Positions 29,902 through 39,410 are shown, numbered from the stretch's first letter. The stretch is DNA of 64,000 bases from Paucimonas sp. (GCA_028292545.1 JAQGMC010000013.1:80672-144671), one strand, 5' to 3'. Made by a program: numbers and translations. Notes: generated by a model not told the origin, from the sequence alone.

Positions 29902-30420
29902 ATGAACCCACGTTTTTCCAGCTTGCTTGCAAGCGCCGCAGTGGCAGCCGCCGCAGTGGCAGCCGCGCTTCCCGGGCTCGCGCTTGCGCATTCTTTCGAT
30001 GCAGGCGACTTGCATATCGGTCATCCCTGGGCCCGGCCCAGCGTCGCGCAGCAGACTTCGGGTGCGGCCTATATCAGTATTGAAAATCGTGGCAAGGCGG
30101 CTGATACGCTGGTGCGCGCCTCCACACCCGTTGCCAAGGAAGTGCAAGTCCACTCCATGAAAATGGATGGCAATGTGATGCGCATGCGTGAAGTGCCAAA
30201 GCTGGAAGTGCCGGCCGCGACCATGGTTGCGATGAAGCCGGGCGACGGCTATCACCTGATGCTGGTGGGCCTGAAGCAGCCATTGAAAGCGGGCGAGCGT
30301 TTTCCGCTGACGCTGGTATTTGAAAAGGCTGGCCAGGCGGAAGTGACGGTGGTGGTGGAAGACAAGCCGCGCGACAAGGCGGCGGCATCAACGCCGGCTG
30401 CAGGCCAGCACAAGCACTGA
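29902..30420 (+). CDS. Copper chaperone PCu(A)C family protein
   Basis: HPWARPS, VHSMKMDGNVMRMREV...GYHLMLVGLKQPLKAGE. Confidence 0.93.
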   Translation: MNPRFSSLLASAAVAAAAVAAALPGLALAHSFDAGDLHIGHPWARPSVAQQTSGAAYISIENRGKAADTLVRASTPVAKEVQVHSMKMDGNVMRMREVPKLEVPAATMVAMKPGDGYHLMLVGLKQPLKAGERFPLTLVFEKAGQAEVTVVVEDKPRDKAAASTPAAGQHKH

Positions 30421-30455
30421 GCACTGAGCATGGAGCACTGAGCGTGCTCCAGGGC

Positions 30456-30932
30456 TCAGCTGGACCTGACCTTTTGCAACAGGCGGGTGGTGGAGCGATC
30501 GTGCTCGAAATCGATTGCAATCGCCTGCCCGCCGTAAGCCAGCACGGCTTGCCCTTCCGGTATCGCATCCATCTGGTAATCGCCGCCCTTGGCATAGATG
30601 TCGGGCCGGCCCAGCAGGACGGTTTCCAGCGCCGTATCTTCGGCGAAGGGCACGACCAGTGACACCGATTCCAGCGCTGCCAGCACCGCCATGCGGTCTT
30701 CGCAGGTGTTGATCGGGCGGTCGCTGCCCTTGCCCAGGCGTCGCACCGACTCATCCGTATTCACCGCCACCACCAGCGAGCCACCCAAAGCGCGCGCTTG
30801 CGCCAGGTAACTGACATGGCCGCGGTGCAGGATGTCGAAGACGCCATTGGTCAGCACCACCGGCTTGGGCAACGCTGCCATGCGCGTGGCCAGCGTTTCA
30901 AGACTGCAAATTTTTTGCTCGAAAGCGGGCAT
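30456..30932 (-). CDS. rfaE2: D-glycero-beta-D-manno-heptose 1-phosphate adenylyltransferase
   Basis: VLTNGVFDILHRGHVSYLAQAR nucleotidyltransferase motif; stand-alone C-terminal HldE-type domain. Confidence 0.92.
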   Translation of the reverse strand: MPAFEQKICSLETLATRMAALPKPVVLTNGVFDILHRGHVSYLAQARALGGSLVVAVNTDESVRRLGKGSDRPINTCEDRMAVLAALESVSLVVPFAEDTALETVLLGRPDIYAKGGDYQMDAIPEGQAVLAYGGQAIAIDFEHDRSTTRLLQKVRSS

Positions 30933-30958
30933 AAAAAAAGCCGCGTTCACACGCGGCA
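30933..30958 (-). terminator. Intrinsic terminator downstream of the diiron-like gene, abutting the rfaE2 start codon
   Basis: Minus strand GCCGCG-tgtgaa-CGCGGC-TTTTTTT then ATG of rfaE2. Confidence 0.8.
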
Positions 30959-30971
30959 GGATGGCGTGCGA

Positions 30972-31823
30972 TCAGGTCGCCGGCAGGATCGGTTCCAGCC
31001 TGGCATTCACTTCCTTGCGGTAGCGATTCAATTCCTGCACGGACGCGAATGTTTTTTCAAACAGCAGCGACATATTGTGCAGGATGCGGTCGACGACTTT
31101 CTTTTCCCATTCACCGTCGAACTTGATCTGCGTGTCGAGCCAGGCTTCGAGCCAGTCCGGATCCGGCAAGCGGCTTTGCACCGTGTCGTTCGGGAACAGC
31201 GATTGGTTCACATGCAAGTTGGTCGGGTGCAGCGGCTTTTCAGTGCGGCGGGCCGAAGCCATCAAGACGCCGATCTTGGCAAACGCGGCGCGCGCCACAT
31301 CCCCTGCCTCGCCCAGCGCTTTTTTCATGTAGCGCAGGTAAGCGCCGCCATGACGGGCTTCATCCTGGCTGATGATCTTGTAGATTTGCTTGATGACGGG
31401 CTCGGTATGCCAGTCCGACGCGCAGCGGTACCAGTGGTTGAGGCGAATCTCGCCGCAGAAGTGCAGCATCAGCGTTTCCAGCGGTGGCGCGGGATCGAAT
31501 TCAAAGCGCACGTTATGCAATTCTTCTTCGGTCGGCACCATGTCCGGCCGGAAACGGCGCAGGTATTCCATCAACACCAGCGAATGCTTCTGTTCCTCGA
31601 AAAACCAGACCGACATGAAGGCGCAAAAATCGCTGTCGCCGCGGTTATCGCGCAGGAACATTTCCGTGGCCGGCAGGGCCGACCACTCCGTAATCGCATT
31701 CATCTTGATCGTGAGCGCTTGTTCATCCGTCAGCAATGCGGCATCGAACTGGTCCCATGGAATATCCGTATCCATGTTCCAGCGTACCTGTTCCAGCGAT
31801 TTGAAGAGTTCCGGATACAACAT
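30972..31823 (-). CDS. Ferritin-like / acyl-ACP-desaturase-like diiron protein
   Basis: FFEEQKHSLVL (EExxH) and ISQDEARHGGAYLRY (DExxH) motifs in a helical protein. Confidence 0.7.
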   Translation of the reverse strand: MLYPELFKSLEQVRWNMDTDIPWDQFDAALLTDEQALTIKMNAITEWSALPATEMFLRDNRGDSDFCAFMSVWFFEEQKHSLVLMEYLRRFRPDMVPTEEELHNVRFEFDPAPPLETLMLHFCGEIRLNHWYRCASDWHTEPVIKQIYKIISQDEARHGGAYLRYMKKALGEAGDVARAAFAKIGVLMASARRTEKPLHPTNLHVNQSLFPNDTVQSRLPDPDWLEAWLDTQIKFDGEWEKKVVDRILHNMSLLFEKTFASVQELNRYRKEVNARLEPILPAT

Positions 31824-32067
31824 AAAAACGCCACCATCAAAGTGAGTTAAGCCCATGATTTTACCAAGAAATCATCCGAGCCAGAAACGACCGGCTCAAC
31901 CGGTAACAGCACAACAACAATCAAGAGCAAAATTGTGGGAATTCACAACCCCAGCCACCGCGGGTCTCGAACACATGGAATGGCCGGCAGGGGGGCGCAA
32001 TGCCGGATAAGATAAGCCACAGCCGATGCCGGCCCGATATCGTTTTTGCCCTCCCGGAGGAGACGCC

Positions 32068-32664
32068 ATGAATTACGCTTCATTTCGCTTGCTGTTGCCG
32101 GTGCTGGTAGCGCTGGTGATGCTGCCGGCTGCGCCAGCCTTCGCCCAGGACCAGGCGGGCAACTGCCCGGGCCTGCTCAACCAGCAATTCAAGCGCTTGC
32201 AGGATGACGCGCCGCAAAGCCTGTGCCAGTACCGCGACAAGGTGGCACTGGTGGTCAATACCGCCAGCTATTGCGGTTATACCAAACAGTATGAAGGCCT
32301 GGAAAAGCTGTATTCGAAATACCGGGATCGCGGCCTGGTCATACTCGGCTTCCCGTCCAACGACTTCGAGCAAGAGCCGGGGGAGGGCAAGCAAATCGCC
32401 GATTTATGCTTCAACACCTATGGCGTGAAATTCCCGATGTTCGCCAAGACCCATGTGAAGGGCGAGCAAGCCAACCCGCTGTACCAGGCGCTGGCCCGCC
32501 AAAGCGGCACGGCGCCGCGCTGGAACTTCCACAAATACCTGGTAGGACGCGATGGCAAACTGGTCGCCAACTACCCGAGCCGCGTGACGCCAGAGGATGG
32601 CGAACTGGTTGCGGCGATCGAGCGCGCGTTGCAGCAGCGCCCGGCAGGCCCGGTGCGGCAGTAG
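32068..32664 (+). CDS. Exported glutathione peroxidase family protein
   Basis: Signal peptide; VVNTASYCGYTKQYEGLEKLY, LGFPSNDFEQEPG, WNFHKYLV. Confidence 0.9.
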   Translation: MNYASFRLLLPVLVALVMLPAAPAFAQDQAGNCPGLLNQQFKRLQDDAPQSLCQYRDKVALVVNTASYCGYTKQYEGLEKLYSKYRDRGLVILGFPSNDFEQEPGEGKQIADLCFNTYGVKFPMFAKTHVKGEQANPLYQALARQSGTAPRWNFHKYLVGRDGKLVANYPSRVTPEDGELVAAIERALQQRPAGPVRQ

Positions 32665-32723
32665 CGCCGCGCCGGCTGCCGGTAAGCTGCGCCGCGCTCC
32701 GGCGCAATCGCGCAACCCTGATT

Positions 32724-33872
32724 TCAGTACGTGCCCGGCACCAGGATGCTGCGATCGACCTTGCGGATGTCGGTATGGCCGCAAAACGCCATGCTGATAT
32801 CCAGTTCGCGCTGGATGATTTCCAGTGCCTTGGACACGCCGGCTTCACCCATGGCGCCCAGGCCGTACAGGAAAGCGCGACCGATATAAGTACCCTTTGC
32901 GCCCAGCGCCAGCGCCTTCAATACATCCTGGCCGGAGCGAATGCCGCTATCCAGGTGCACCTCGATGCTATCGCCCACGGCATCCATGATCGCAGGCAGC
33001 GCTTCGATCGATGACTGGGCGCCGTCGAGCTGGCGTCCACCGTGGTTAGAGACGATCAGGGCATCGGCGCCGCTTTGCACGGCCAGGCGCGCATCCTCGG
33101 CATCGATGATGCCCTTGACGATCAGCTTGCCGCCCCATTTCTCCTTGATCCATTGCACATCATCCCAGGACAGCGCCGGGTCGAACTGTTGCGCGGTCCA
33201 GGAAGACAGGGAAGACATGTCGGTCACGCTTTCAGCATGGCCGACGATATTGCCGAAGTGACGGCGTTTGGTGCCCAGCATGCCCATGCACCAGCGCGGC
33301 TTGGTCATCATGTTGAGGATATTGGGCAGCGTCAGCCGCGGCGGCGCGGACAAGCCGTTCTTGATGTCTTTATGACGCTGGCCGAGCACTTGCAGGTCCA
33401 GCGTCAGCACCAGGGCTGAGCATTTGGCAGCCTTGGCGCGGTCGATCAGGCGATGAATGATAACGCGGTCCTTCAACACATAGAGCTGGAACCAGAAAGG
33501 CGCACTGGTGTTTTCAGCCACGTCCTCAATCGAGCAGATACTCATCGTCGACAGGGTGAATGGGACGCCGGCTTTTTCCGCAGCGCGGGCGGCGAGGATT
33601 TCGCCATCCGCATGCTGCATGCCGGTCAGGCCGGTCGGCGCCAGTGCGACTGGCATGGCGACAGGCTGGCCCACCATGGTGGTGCGCAGGCTGCGGTTTT
33701 CCATGTTGACGGCCACGCGTTGCCGGAATTTTATGCGGGCAAAATCAGTGGTATTGGCGCGATAGGTCGACTCGGTCCAGGAACCGGAGTCGGCATAGTC
33801 ATAAAACATGCGTGGCACGCGCTTTTCCGCAAGCACGCGCAGATCTTCGATATTGGTGATGGCGGCGGTCAT
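32724..33872 (-). CDS. lldD: FMN-dependent alpha-hydroxy acid dehydrogenase (L-lactate dehydrogenase type)
   Basis: FYDYADSGSWTE, VSNHGGRQLDGAQSSIEALP, LDSGIRSGQDVLKALALGAKGTYIGRAFLYGLGA. Confidence 0.92.
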   Translation of the reverse strand: MTAAITNIEDLRVLAEKRVPRMFYDYADSGSWTESTYRANTTDFARIKFRQRVAVNMENRSLRTTMVGQPVAMPVALAPTGLTGMQHADGEILAARAAEKAGVPFTLSTMSICSIEDVAENTSAPFWFQLYVLKDRVIIHRLIDRAKAAKCSALVLTLDLQVLGQRHKDIKNGLSAPPRLTLPNILNMMTKPRWCMGMLGTKRRHFGNIVGHAESVTDMSSLSSWTAQQFDPALSWDDVQWIKEKWGGKLIVKGIIDAEDARLAVQSGADALIVSNHGGRQLDGAQSSIEALPAIMDAVGDSIEVHLDSGIRSGQDVLKALALGAKGTYIGRAFLYGLGAMGEAGVSKALEIIQRELDISMAFCGHTDIRKVDRSILVPGTY

Positions 33873-34033
33873 GAACACTCCCTGATTTGCGCGACACTTT
33901 ACCCGAGTGTGCGGCTACCGGGAGGATGGCAGGCAGTGAAATTTCTTCACCGCTTGCCAGCCGGTTCAAAAGAATCAGCACACGCGGCCCCTCCGAAAAG
34001 GGGCCGGTGCGCTTCATTGAAAACGGAAATCCA

Positions 34034-34507
34034 TCAGTTCCACTTGGCTACGATGGCGGGCACCGGCGCGCCGCAGGTGGTGCCAACGGTCCATTTGAGC
34101 GACGTCGTGCCAACGGTCGGGGCGAAGGTGATGTCGCAAGCCGCGCCAGTGACAGAAGCAGCCAGGGTGGCAGTGATGGTACCCGCCGTGTTACCCGTGC
34201 CGGAGACGGCGATGTTGGTCACTTCCGTGGTTGCGGTGGGTGCTCCGGTCAGGCCGAGGGAAGTCCAGTTATCGGCTGTCGCCAGGGATGTCAGTCTGCC
34301 ACCGTTTTCTTGCGAAAATTGGGCGATGGCGGTTTGTACGGCGCTGACTGCAGAAGCGACCTTTGCAATCTTGGCCTTGGTGACATAGTCCTGGTAGGCC
34401 GGGATGGCAACGGCAGCCAAGATGCCGATGATCGTGACGACGATCATCAATTCGATCAGGGTGAAGCCGCGCTGAACGCGCTTGGCCAGGGTTGCGGATT
34501 TTTTCAT
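34034..34507 (-). CDS. pilA: Type IV pilin (PilA/PilE-like)
   Basis: Prepilin motif [36 protein letters not shown]-terminal Cys pair. Confidence 0.95.
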   Translation of the reverse strand: MKKSATLAKRVQRGFTLIELMIVVTIIGILAAVAIPAYQDYVTKAKIAKVASAVSAVQTAIAQFSQENGGRLTSLATADNWTSLGLTGAPTATTEVTNIAVSGTGNTAGTITATLAASVTGAACDITFAPTVGTTSLKWTVGTTCGAPVPAIVAKWN

Positions 34508-34558
34508 GTGTTTACTCCTTGAGTTGGACAGAGAAGCAGAAAGCTTCACTGTCCACAG

Positions 34559-34575
34559 AGCAAATCTGTCGCCAA
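34559..34575 (-). promoter_or_regulatory. Sigma54 (-24/-12) promoter of pilA
   Basis: Minus strand TTGGCGACAGATTTGCT, GG and GC separated by 10 nt; about 50 nt upstream of the pilA ATG. Confidence 0.75.
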
Positions 34576-34705
34576 GGGAATGTATTCGTTCTCCGCACGT
34601 CGAGCTAATAAAACGTAGGTTCGCAGTTACTTTTGAGTGCCAACGAGCAGACGGTGGCACCGCTATTTCCAAGTCGCAAGCAAGGCGGTGGATTTATCCT
34701 GCCAG

Positions 34706-35296
34706 CTATCTTCCGGTACTGGCCTCCTGATGCTGCTGTTTCATCGTCGCTGCAAAACCGGCGTTAGCAAAGCCGCGCCAAACCTGCTCCAGCATGCCTT
34801 GTGAAATGACATGGCCGACCGATGCAGCGCGCGCAAGCCACATCATGGCGAGGCTGCTGTCCTGGACCACGCCTTCGCCGCTCAAGTGGCAGCGAGCCAG
34901 CCAGTGCATGGCGTCGCCGTGTTCGCTGCGTGCAGCTGACTGCAGCCAGAAAGCCGCCGCCTCCGGCTTTCCGGTCGCAAGGAAGTGCAGTGCCAAGTCA
35001 TTTTGTGCTTCGACGTCGCCATTGTCGGCAGCGAAAAGCAGGTCAAGGAAACCGGACGTGGCCGGCGGCTGAAGATGAGGAAGCAATCCGGACCAGGCGA
35101 TCAACACACGGTTGCTGGCGGCGCCTGCTTCGAACCGGTGGATGGATTTTGCCGCCAGCCGGCGCCAGATCGTGCGTTCGCTCCAGCCGGTCAGGCTGCC
35201 TGCCGCGCCGATTGAAATACCGAACTCTTCATTGCAGCGCCCTGCTGCGGCAGCGGCGGCATCGGCGGCCCCGGCATGAATATCATGGCCCATCAA
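34706..35296 (-). CDS. Sel1-like repeat protein upstream of pilA
   Basis: Sel1-type DAMHWLARCHLSGEGVVQDSSLAMMWLARAASVGH; N-terminal HTH-like segment GAAGSLTGWSERTIWRRLA. Confidence 0.7.
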   Translation of the reverse strand: MMGHDIHAGAADAAAAAAGRCNEEFGISIGAAGSLTGWSERTIWRRLAAKSIHRFEAGAASNRVLIAWSGLLPHLQPPATSGFLDLLFAADNGDVEAQNDLALHFLATGKPEAAAFWLQSAARSEHGDAMHWLARCHLSGEGVVQDSSLAMMWLARAASVGHVISQGMLEQVWRGFANAGFAATMKQQHQEASTGR

Positions 35297-35495
35297 CGGC
35301 TGGTCCTGTGCTGTTGGAGCAGCCCAGCCTAGCCAGGTAAAAGTGGAAAACGGAGCCTTGTTAGCAGAGAAAACGCGCGCGCCGTAAATAAATCGAACAG
35401 CGCACTGGCAGTCAATGCGCGAGCGTCCGTCGCCTTGCCCGCTATCCCTTGTTCAGCCGCAGGCGCGTGCTTTATTGCTCACAAGCGCTCGCTGT

Positions 35496-36692
35496 TCAGG
35501 CGCGCTTTTTCGCGGCGCTGCGCTTGCGCGCCGGAGCCGGTGCAGCAGCCTTGCGCGCGCCACCTTTTGCGCTGGCGCTTTTTGCCGGCGTCGCTTTGCG
35601 CGCTGTTTTCTTGGCCGCAGGTTTCTTGCCGTTGCCGGCTGCATGCGCGGCGGCGCGTCGCGCCGGCTTGACCGCGCTTCCATTGCCGGATTTCGCGCCG
35701 GCACGCTTGACCGGTGCACGCTTGGCCGCTGTTTTGGCCGTCTTGGCTGGCGCGCGCTTGCGGCTGGGCTGCGGCTCCGCACCCGGTTCCAGCGCCGTGT
35801 TCACGGCTTGCTTGAACTGGTCCTGCAGCATGCCCCACCAGGCGGCCGGATTGACGAAGGGTGCGGCTGCGCTGGCGAACTCTTGCGCATCCTCCCCCGC
35901 ACCCGCAGCAGCCTGCGCAAGCCCTTCGCCGCCAGTCGATGGCGGCTCGGCCGCGGCGGGCGCGGGCGGCTTTTCCGTGGTCGGCGTGGCGAAATTGAAA
36001 TCGGCTTCAGGCGTCGCAGGCGTTTGCGGCGCCTCTTTGTCCTGCGCGCCGGGCGCTGTGACCGGGGCGCCAGCAAGACCCGCCATGCTGGCCATCGCGC
36101 CCATTGCATCGGCAGCGGCGCTGCTCATTGCAGCCATCGGATTCATGCTGGCCATGGCGCCGATTGCATTGGCGGCAGCGGTATTCATTGCGGCCAGCGG
36201 ACTGGCGAGCGCATCCCCCGGCGCCGCAGCCGCAGCGCCCGCTTTTTCGCCAGCGCCATCGGTGGCGGGGCCTGTGCCAGCGCGACCGTCAGCAGTTGTG
36301 CCCGCCATCGGATTCATGCCGGCCATGGCGCCCGCGGCATTCATCGCCGCGCCTACTGCCTGCTCGACCGTGTGCCCCATGGACTCGCCCACGGTCTGGC
36401 CCATTGCCTGCAGCGCAGTGAGGGTGGCACTTTGCACTTCCAGTGTCTGTATGGTCGTGCGCAACATGCTCATGTTCAGGTTGAGCCAGTTTTCAACCGC
36501 CTTCAGGTCGGTGATCTGCTTGTTGATATCCTCAACCGAAAGGCTGGGCACGGTGACGCCCGGCATCTTGACGCCGGCCCACATATTCTTCAGGAAGGCC
36601 ATCGTGTCATTCATCGCGCCCGCGCCAAAGGAGCCCATGGACCCCATCGGGCTCGCGTCGCCCATACCGGTGTTCGACGTTGCCATTGCCAT
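35496..36692 (-). CDS. phaM: PhaM-like PHA granule regulatory protein
   Basis: MAFLKNMWAGVKMPGVTVPSLSVEDINKQITDLKAVENWLNLNMSMLRTTIQTLEVQSATL; Lys/Ala-rich AAKKTARKA-type C-terminus. Confidence 0.85.
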   Translation of the reverse strand: MAMATSNTGMGDASPMGSMGSFGAGAMNDTMAFLKNMWAGVKMPGVTVPSLSVEDINKQITDLKAVENWLNLNMSMLRTTIQTLEVQSATLTALQAMGQTVGESMGHTVEQAVGAAMNAAGAMAGMNPMAGTTADGRAGTGPATDGAGEKAGAAAAAPGDALASPLAAMNTAAANAIGAMASMNPMAAMSSAAADAMGAMASMAGLAGAPVTAPGAQDKEAPQTPATPEADFNFATPTTEKPPAPAAAEPPSTGGEGLAQAAAGAGEDAQEFASAAAPFVNPAAWWGMLQDQFKQAVNTALEPGAEPQPSRKRAPAKTAKTAAKRAPVKRAGAKSGNGSAVKPARRAAAHAAGNGKKPAAKKTARKATPAKSASAKGGARKAAAPAPARKRSAAKKRA

Positions 36693-36808
36693 TCCTCCTC
36701 ACTGTTGCCGTTTGCCGGCGTACTGCTTTCCCCTGCGCAGCACGCTGCGCCGAAACCACAGTGCAGGTTAGCAGATACAAAAGCGACCGGCACGAACTGG
36801 CTCAAGCA

Positions 36809-38101
36809 TCAGGGCCTGCCCGGCCGTGTCATCTTGCACGCGCTCGGCCAGGCGGTCTGGTCCGCGGGCAAGCGCAGCACGGTCTGGAAACCGTATCCGC
36901 TGCCTTCATTGTCGAAACGCACCGAGGCCTCGCCCACGCGGCGCATGACGCTGACATACAGCGGCTGCAGCAGTTGATGGTCTTCGGAGCGCATGCGGGC
37001 CTGGTGGAAACCGTCGGCAAAACCTGCCCCTTCGAACGCGCGCGCCACCGGCTCCGCGTCAGTCGTGCCAGCCTTTTCGATGGCCTGCACCAGCATCTGC
37101 AGCATCAAATGCATACGCAAATGCATATAGTCGTCACGCGGATCGGGATAGCGCTGGCGAAAGGCGCGGTAGTAAGCGTCACTGGCTGGGCCACCTGCAT
37201 TGGGGTGCCACTCAGCCACTGCCAGCACCTGGCCCACGCCGGCCTCGCCCAATGCCGCCGGCGCACCCAGGCTGTTGCCGTAGAAGGTGTAGAACTTGAG
37301 CTGCAGCCCACTTTCGCGCGCCGCCTTCACCAGCAACGTCAAGTCATTGCCCCAGTTGCCGGTGATGACCGTGTCCGCGCCACTAGCGCGTATCTTGGCC
37401 ACATAGGGCGCGAAATCCTTGATCTTGCCAATCGGATGCAATTCATCACCGACTACTTGCATGTCCGGCCGCTTGGCCGCAAGTTGGGCGCGCGCCGAAC
37501 GCGCGAGCTGCTGGCCGAAACTGTAATCCTGGCCGATCAGGTAGACGCGACGCGCATTCGCGTCCTTGCGTATCGCCTCGGTCAGCGCATGCATGCGCAT
37601 GTCGGCATTGGCGTCGAAACGGAAATGCCAGAAACTGCAGCGCTCGTTGGTGAGCGCCGGGTCGACGGCTGCATAGTTCAGGAACAACATGCGGCTTTGC
37701 GGCGCGCGCTCATTGTGGCGGTTGAGCGCTTCCACCAGCGCCAGCGCGACGGCCGAGCTATTGCCTTGCAAGATGAAGGGAACGCCAGCATCGGCCATGC
37801 GCCGGAAGCCGACCAGCGATTCTTCGATCGATTGCTTGTTGTCGAAAGTTTCCAGGGCCAGCTGGCGCGCGCCGCCGGGCAAGCGAACGCCGCCACGACT
37901 GTTGATATCGTCGATGGCATAACGCAGGTTGCGCACCACGGCTTCGCCTGCATTGGCGAACGGGCCGGACAAGCCTTCAACCAGCCCCAGGCGAATCGGC
38001 GCCAAGCCTGCTTGCGCCGCACCGGAAGGCGACGTGATGCTCGCCAGGACCAAGGTAGTACACAGTATCCGGGCCAGCACGACGAATCGTTTTGCAAACA
38101 T
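36809..38101 (-). CDS. Branched-chain amino acid-type ABC transporter substrate-binding protein
   Basis: Signal peptide; IRLGLVEGLSGPFANAGEAVVRNLRYAIDDINSRGGV, VYLIGQDYSFGQ. Confidence 0.9.
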   Translation of the reverse strand: MFAKRFVVLARILCTTLVLASITSPSGAAQAGLAPIRLGLVEGLSGPFANAGEAVVRNLRYAIDDINSRGGVRLPGGARQLALETFDNKQSIEESLVGFRRMADAGVPFILQGNSSAVALALVEALNRHNERAPQSRMLFLNYAAVDPALTNERCSFWHFRFDANADMRMHALTEAIRKDANARRVYLIGQDYSFGQQLARSARAQLAAKRPDMQVVGDELHPIGKIKDFAPYVAKIRASGADTVITGNWGNDLTLLVKAARESGLQLKFYTFYGNSLGAPAALGEAGVGQVLAVAEWHPNAGGPASDAYYRAFRQRYPDPRDDYMHLRMHLMLQMLVQAIEKAGTTDAEPVARAFEGAGFADGFHQARMRSEDHQLLQPLYVSVMRRVGEASVRFDNEGSGYGFQTVLRLPADQTAWPSACKMTRPGRP

Positions 38102-38252
38102 GAGGGTCTTTCGCGAAAGGCCGTATTTTAAGCGCGATGCGGCGTGCCCCCTTTGCGTTTACCGCCCAAAGCACCGGCACTATCGTGGCCGGGCGGCCAC
38201 ATCAAGCCGCCTGGAAAATCCAGCCGGGCAAGCAGCCGCTACACTACGGCCC

Positions 38253-39410
38253 ATGTCAAAAGAACGTCATCCCAGGCCGGCTCAGAGATGGGGAATCGGC
38301 ACGCTGGCCGTGCTGGTCCTGTCTGTGCTGTTGCATGTGTTCTTGCTGCAGGCGCTGGTGAAGGGTGGCGACGGCAATGGCGATGGCAAGCAGGCAAGTG
38401 GAAGCGGTAAGCGCGAAACGGTGGTCGTGCAATTGAGCGCAGCCGCGCCGGCCGCGTCCCCAGCCGAGCCGGCGCCAGCACCGCCAGTACGCAAACCAAC
38501 CCGCAAGCCGCGCCCACCGGCCGCCGCCAAGCCGGCCAGAACCGAGCCGCTTCCACCGGCGCAGCCCGAGCCCGCGGCCGCAGCGACACTGCAGGCGGTC
38601 GAGCAGGAAGCCGCGCCTGATGCGATGTCAGAGCAAGACAAGCCGGAACCGCAAGCGGGCAACACAGAGGCGACGCCGCTTGCCGGCATGCCGGCTGACC
38701 AATTGCCCGGCGAAGGAATGGCGAATCCGACCGCGCCCAAGACATGGCTGGCCGATCCGCCGCCGCCGGCGGAGCTGCGCTATACAGTGCAAGCGATACG
38801 CGCAGGCCAGCCGTATCACGGCCGGGGCAAGATCCGCTTCACGCGCGAAGCGGACGCTTATGCCGTTGAGGGTGAAGCCAAATTGCTGTTTTTTTCAGTG
38901 CTCGAATTCCGTAGCAACGGTTCGCTGGACCAGCACGGCCTGGCACCCGTGCTCTACTCTGAAAAACGTTTTCGCCGTTCAGCGACCAATACGCACTTCC
39001 AGCGCGAACGCCAATTGATCAGTTTTTCCGCCTCTACCACCACTTACCCGCGCCAGGGCGGCGAGCAGGACCGGGCCAGCATCGTGTGGCAACTGGCAGC
39101 CATCGGCCGCGCCGACCGCCAGCAATTGGCAACCGGCAGCGAACTGAGCCTGTTCGTAGCTGGCGTGCGCGATGGCGAATCGTGGCTGTTCCGTGTCGCT
39201 GGCGAGGAGCAGGTGGAAGTGGATGGCAAGCCGGTCCAGGCTGTGCACATCGTGCGGTTGCCGCGTCCGGGTTCCTGGGAGCAGCGGCTCGATATCTGGC
39301 TCGCGCCCGCGATGCAGTGGTATCCGGTAAAGTTGCGGTTTACCGAGACCAGCGGCGACTATCTGGACATGTCACTGGACGAACTGCCGCTGGCCTTGCC
39401 ACGCCTCTGA
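38253..39410 (+). CDS. DUF3108 protein with N-terminal TM and Pro-rich linker
   Basis: TM WGIGTLAVLVLSVLLHVFLLQAL, Pro/Ala/Lys-rich linker, DUF3108-like domain ([40 protein letters not shown]). Confidence 0.82.
   Translation: MSKERHPRPAQRWGIGTLAVLVLSVLLHVFLLQALVKGGDGNGDGKQASGSGKRETVVVQLSAAAPAASPAEPAPAPPVRKPTRKPRPPAAAKPARTEPLPPAQPEPAAAATLQAVEQEAAPDAMSEQDKPEPQAGNTEATPLAGMPADQLPGEGMANPTAPKTWLADPPPPAELRYTVQAIRAGQPYHGRGKIRFTREADAYAVEGEAKLLFFSVLEFRSNGSLDQHGLAPVLYSEKRFRRSATNTHFQRERQLISFSASTTTYPRQGGEQDRASIVWQLAAIGRADRQQLATGSELSLFVAGVRDGESWLFRVAGEEQVEVDGKPVQAVHIVRLPRPGSWEQRLDIWLAPAMQWYPVKLRFTETSGDYLDMSLDELPLALPRL

Noticed and set aside
33985-34004. GGCCCCTCCGAAAAGGGGCC hairpin as the pilA terminator
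   Set aside because: Stem is plausible, but there is no T-tract on the pilA strand.
35415-36977. 520-aa plus-strand ORF opposite phaM
   Set aside because: Arg/Cys/His-rich antisense translation typical of shadow ORFs.
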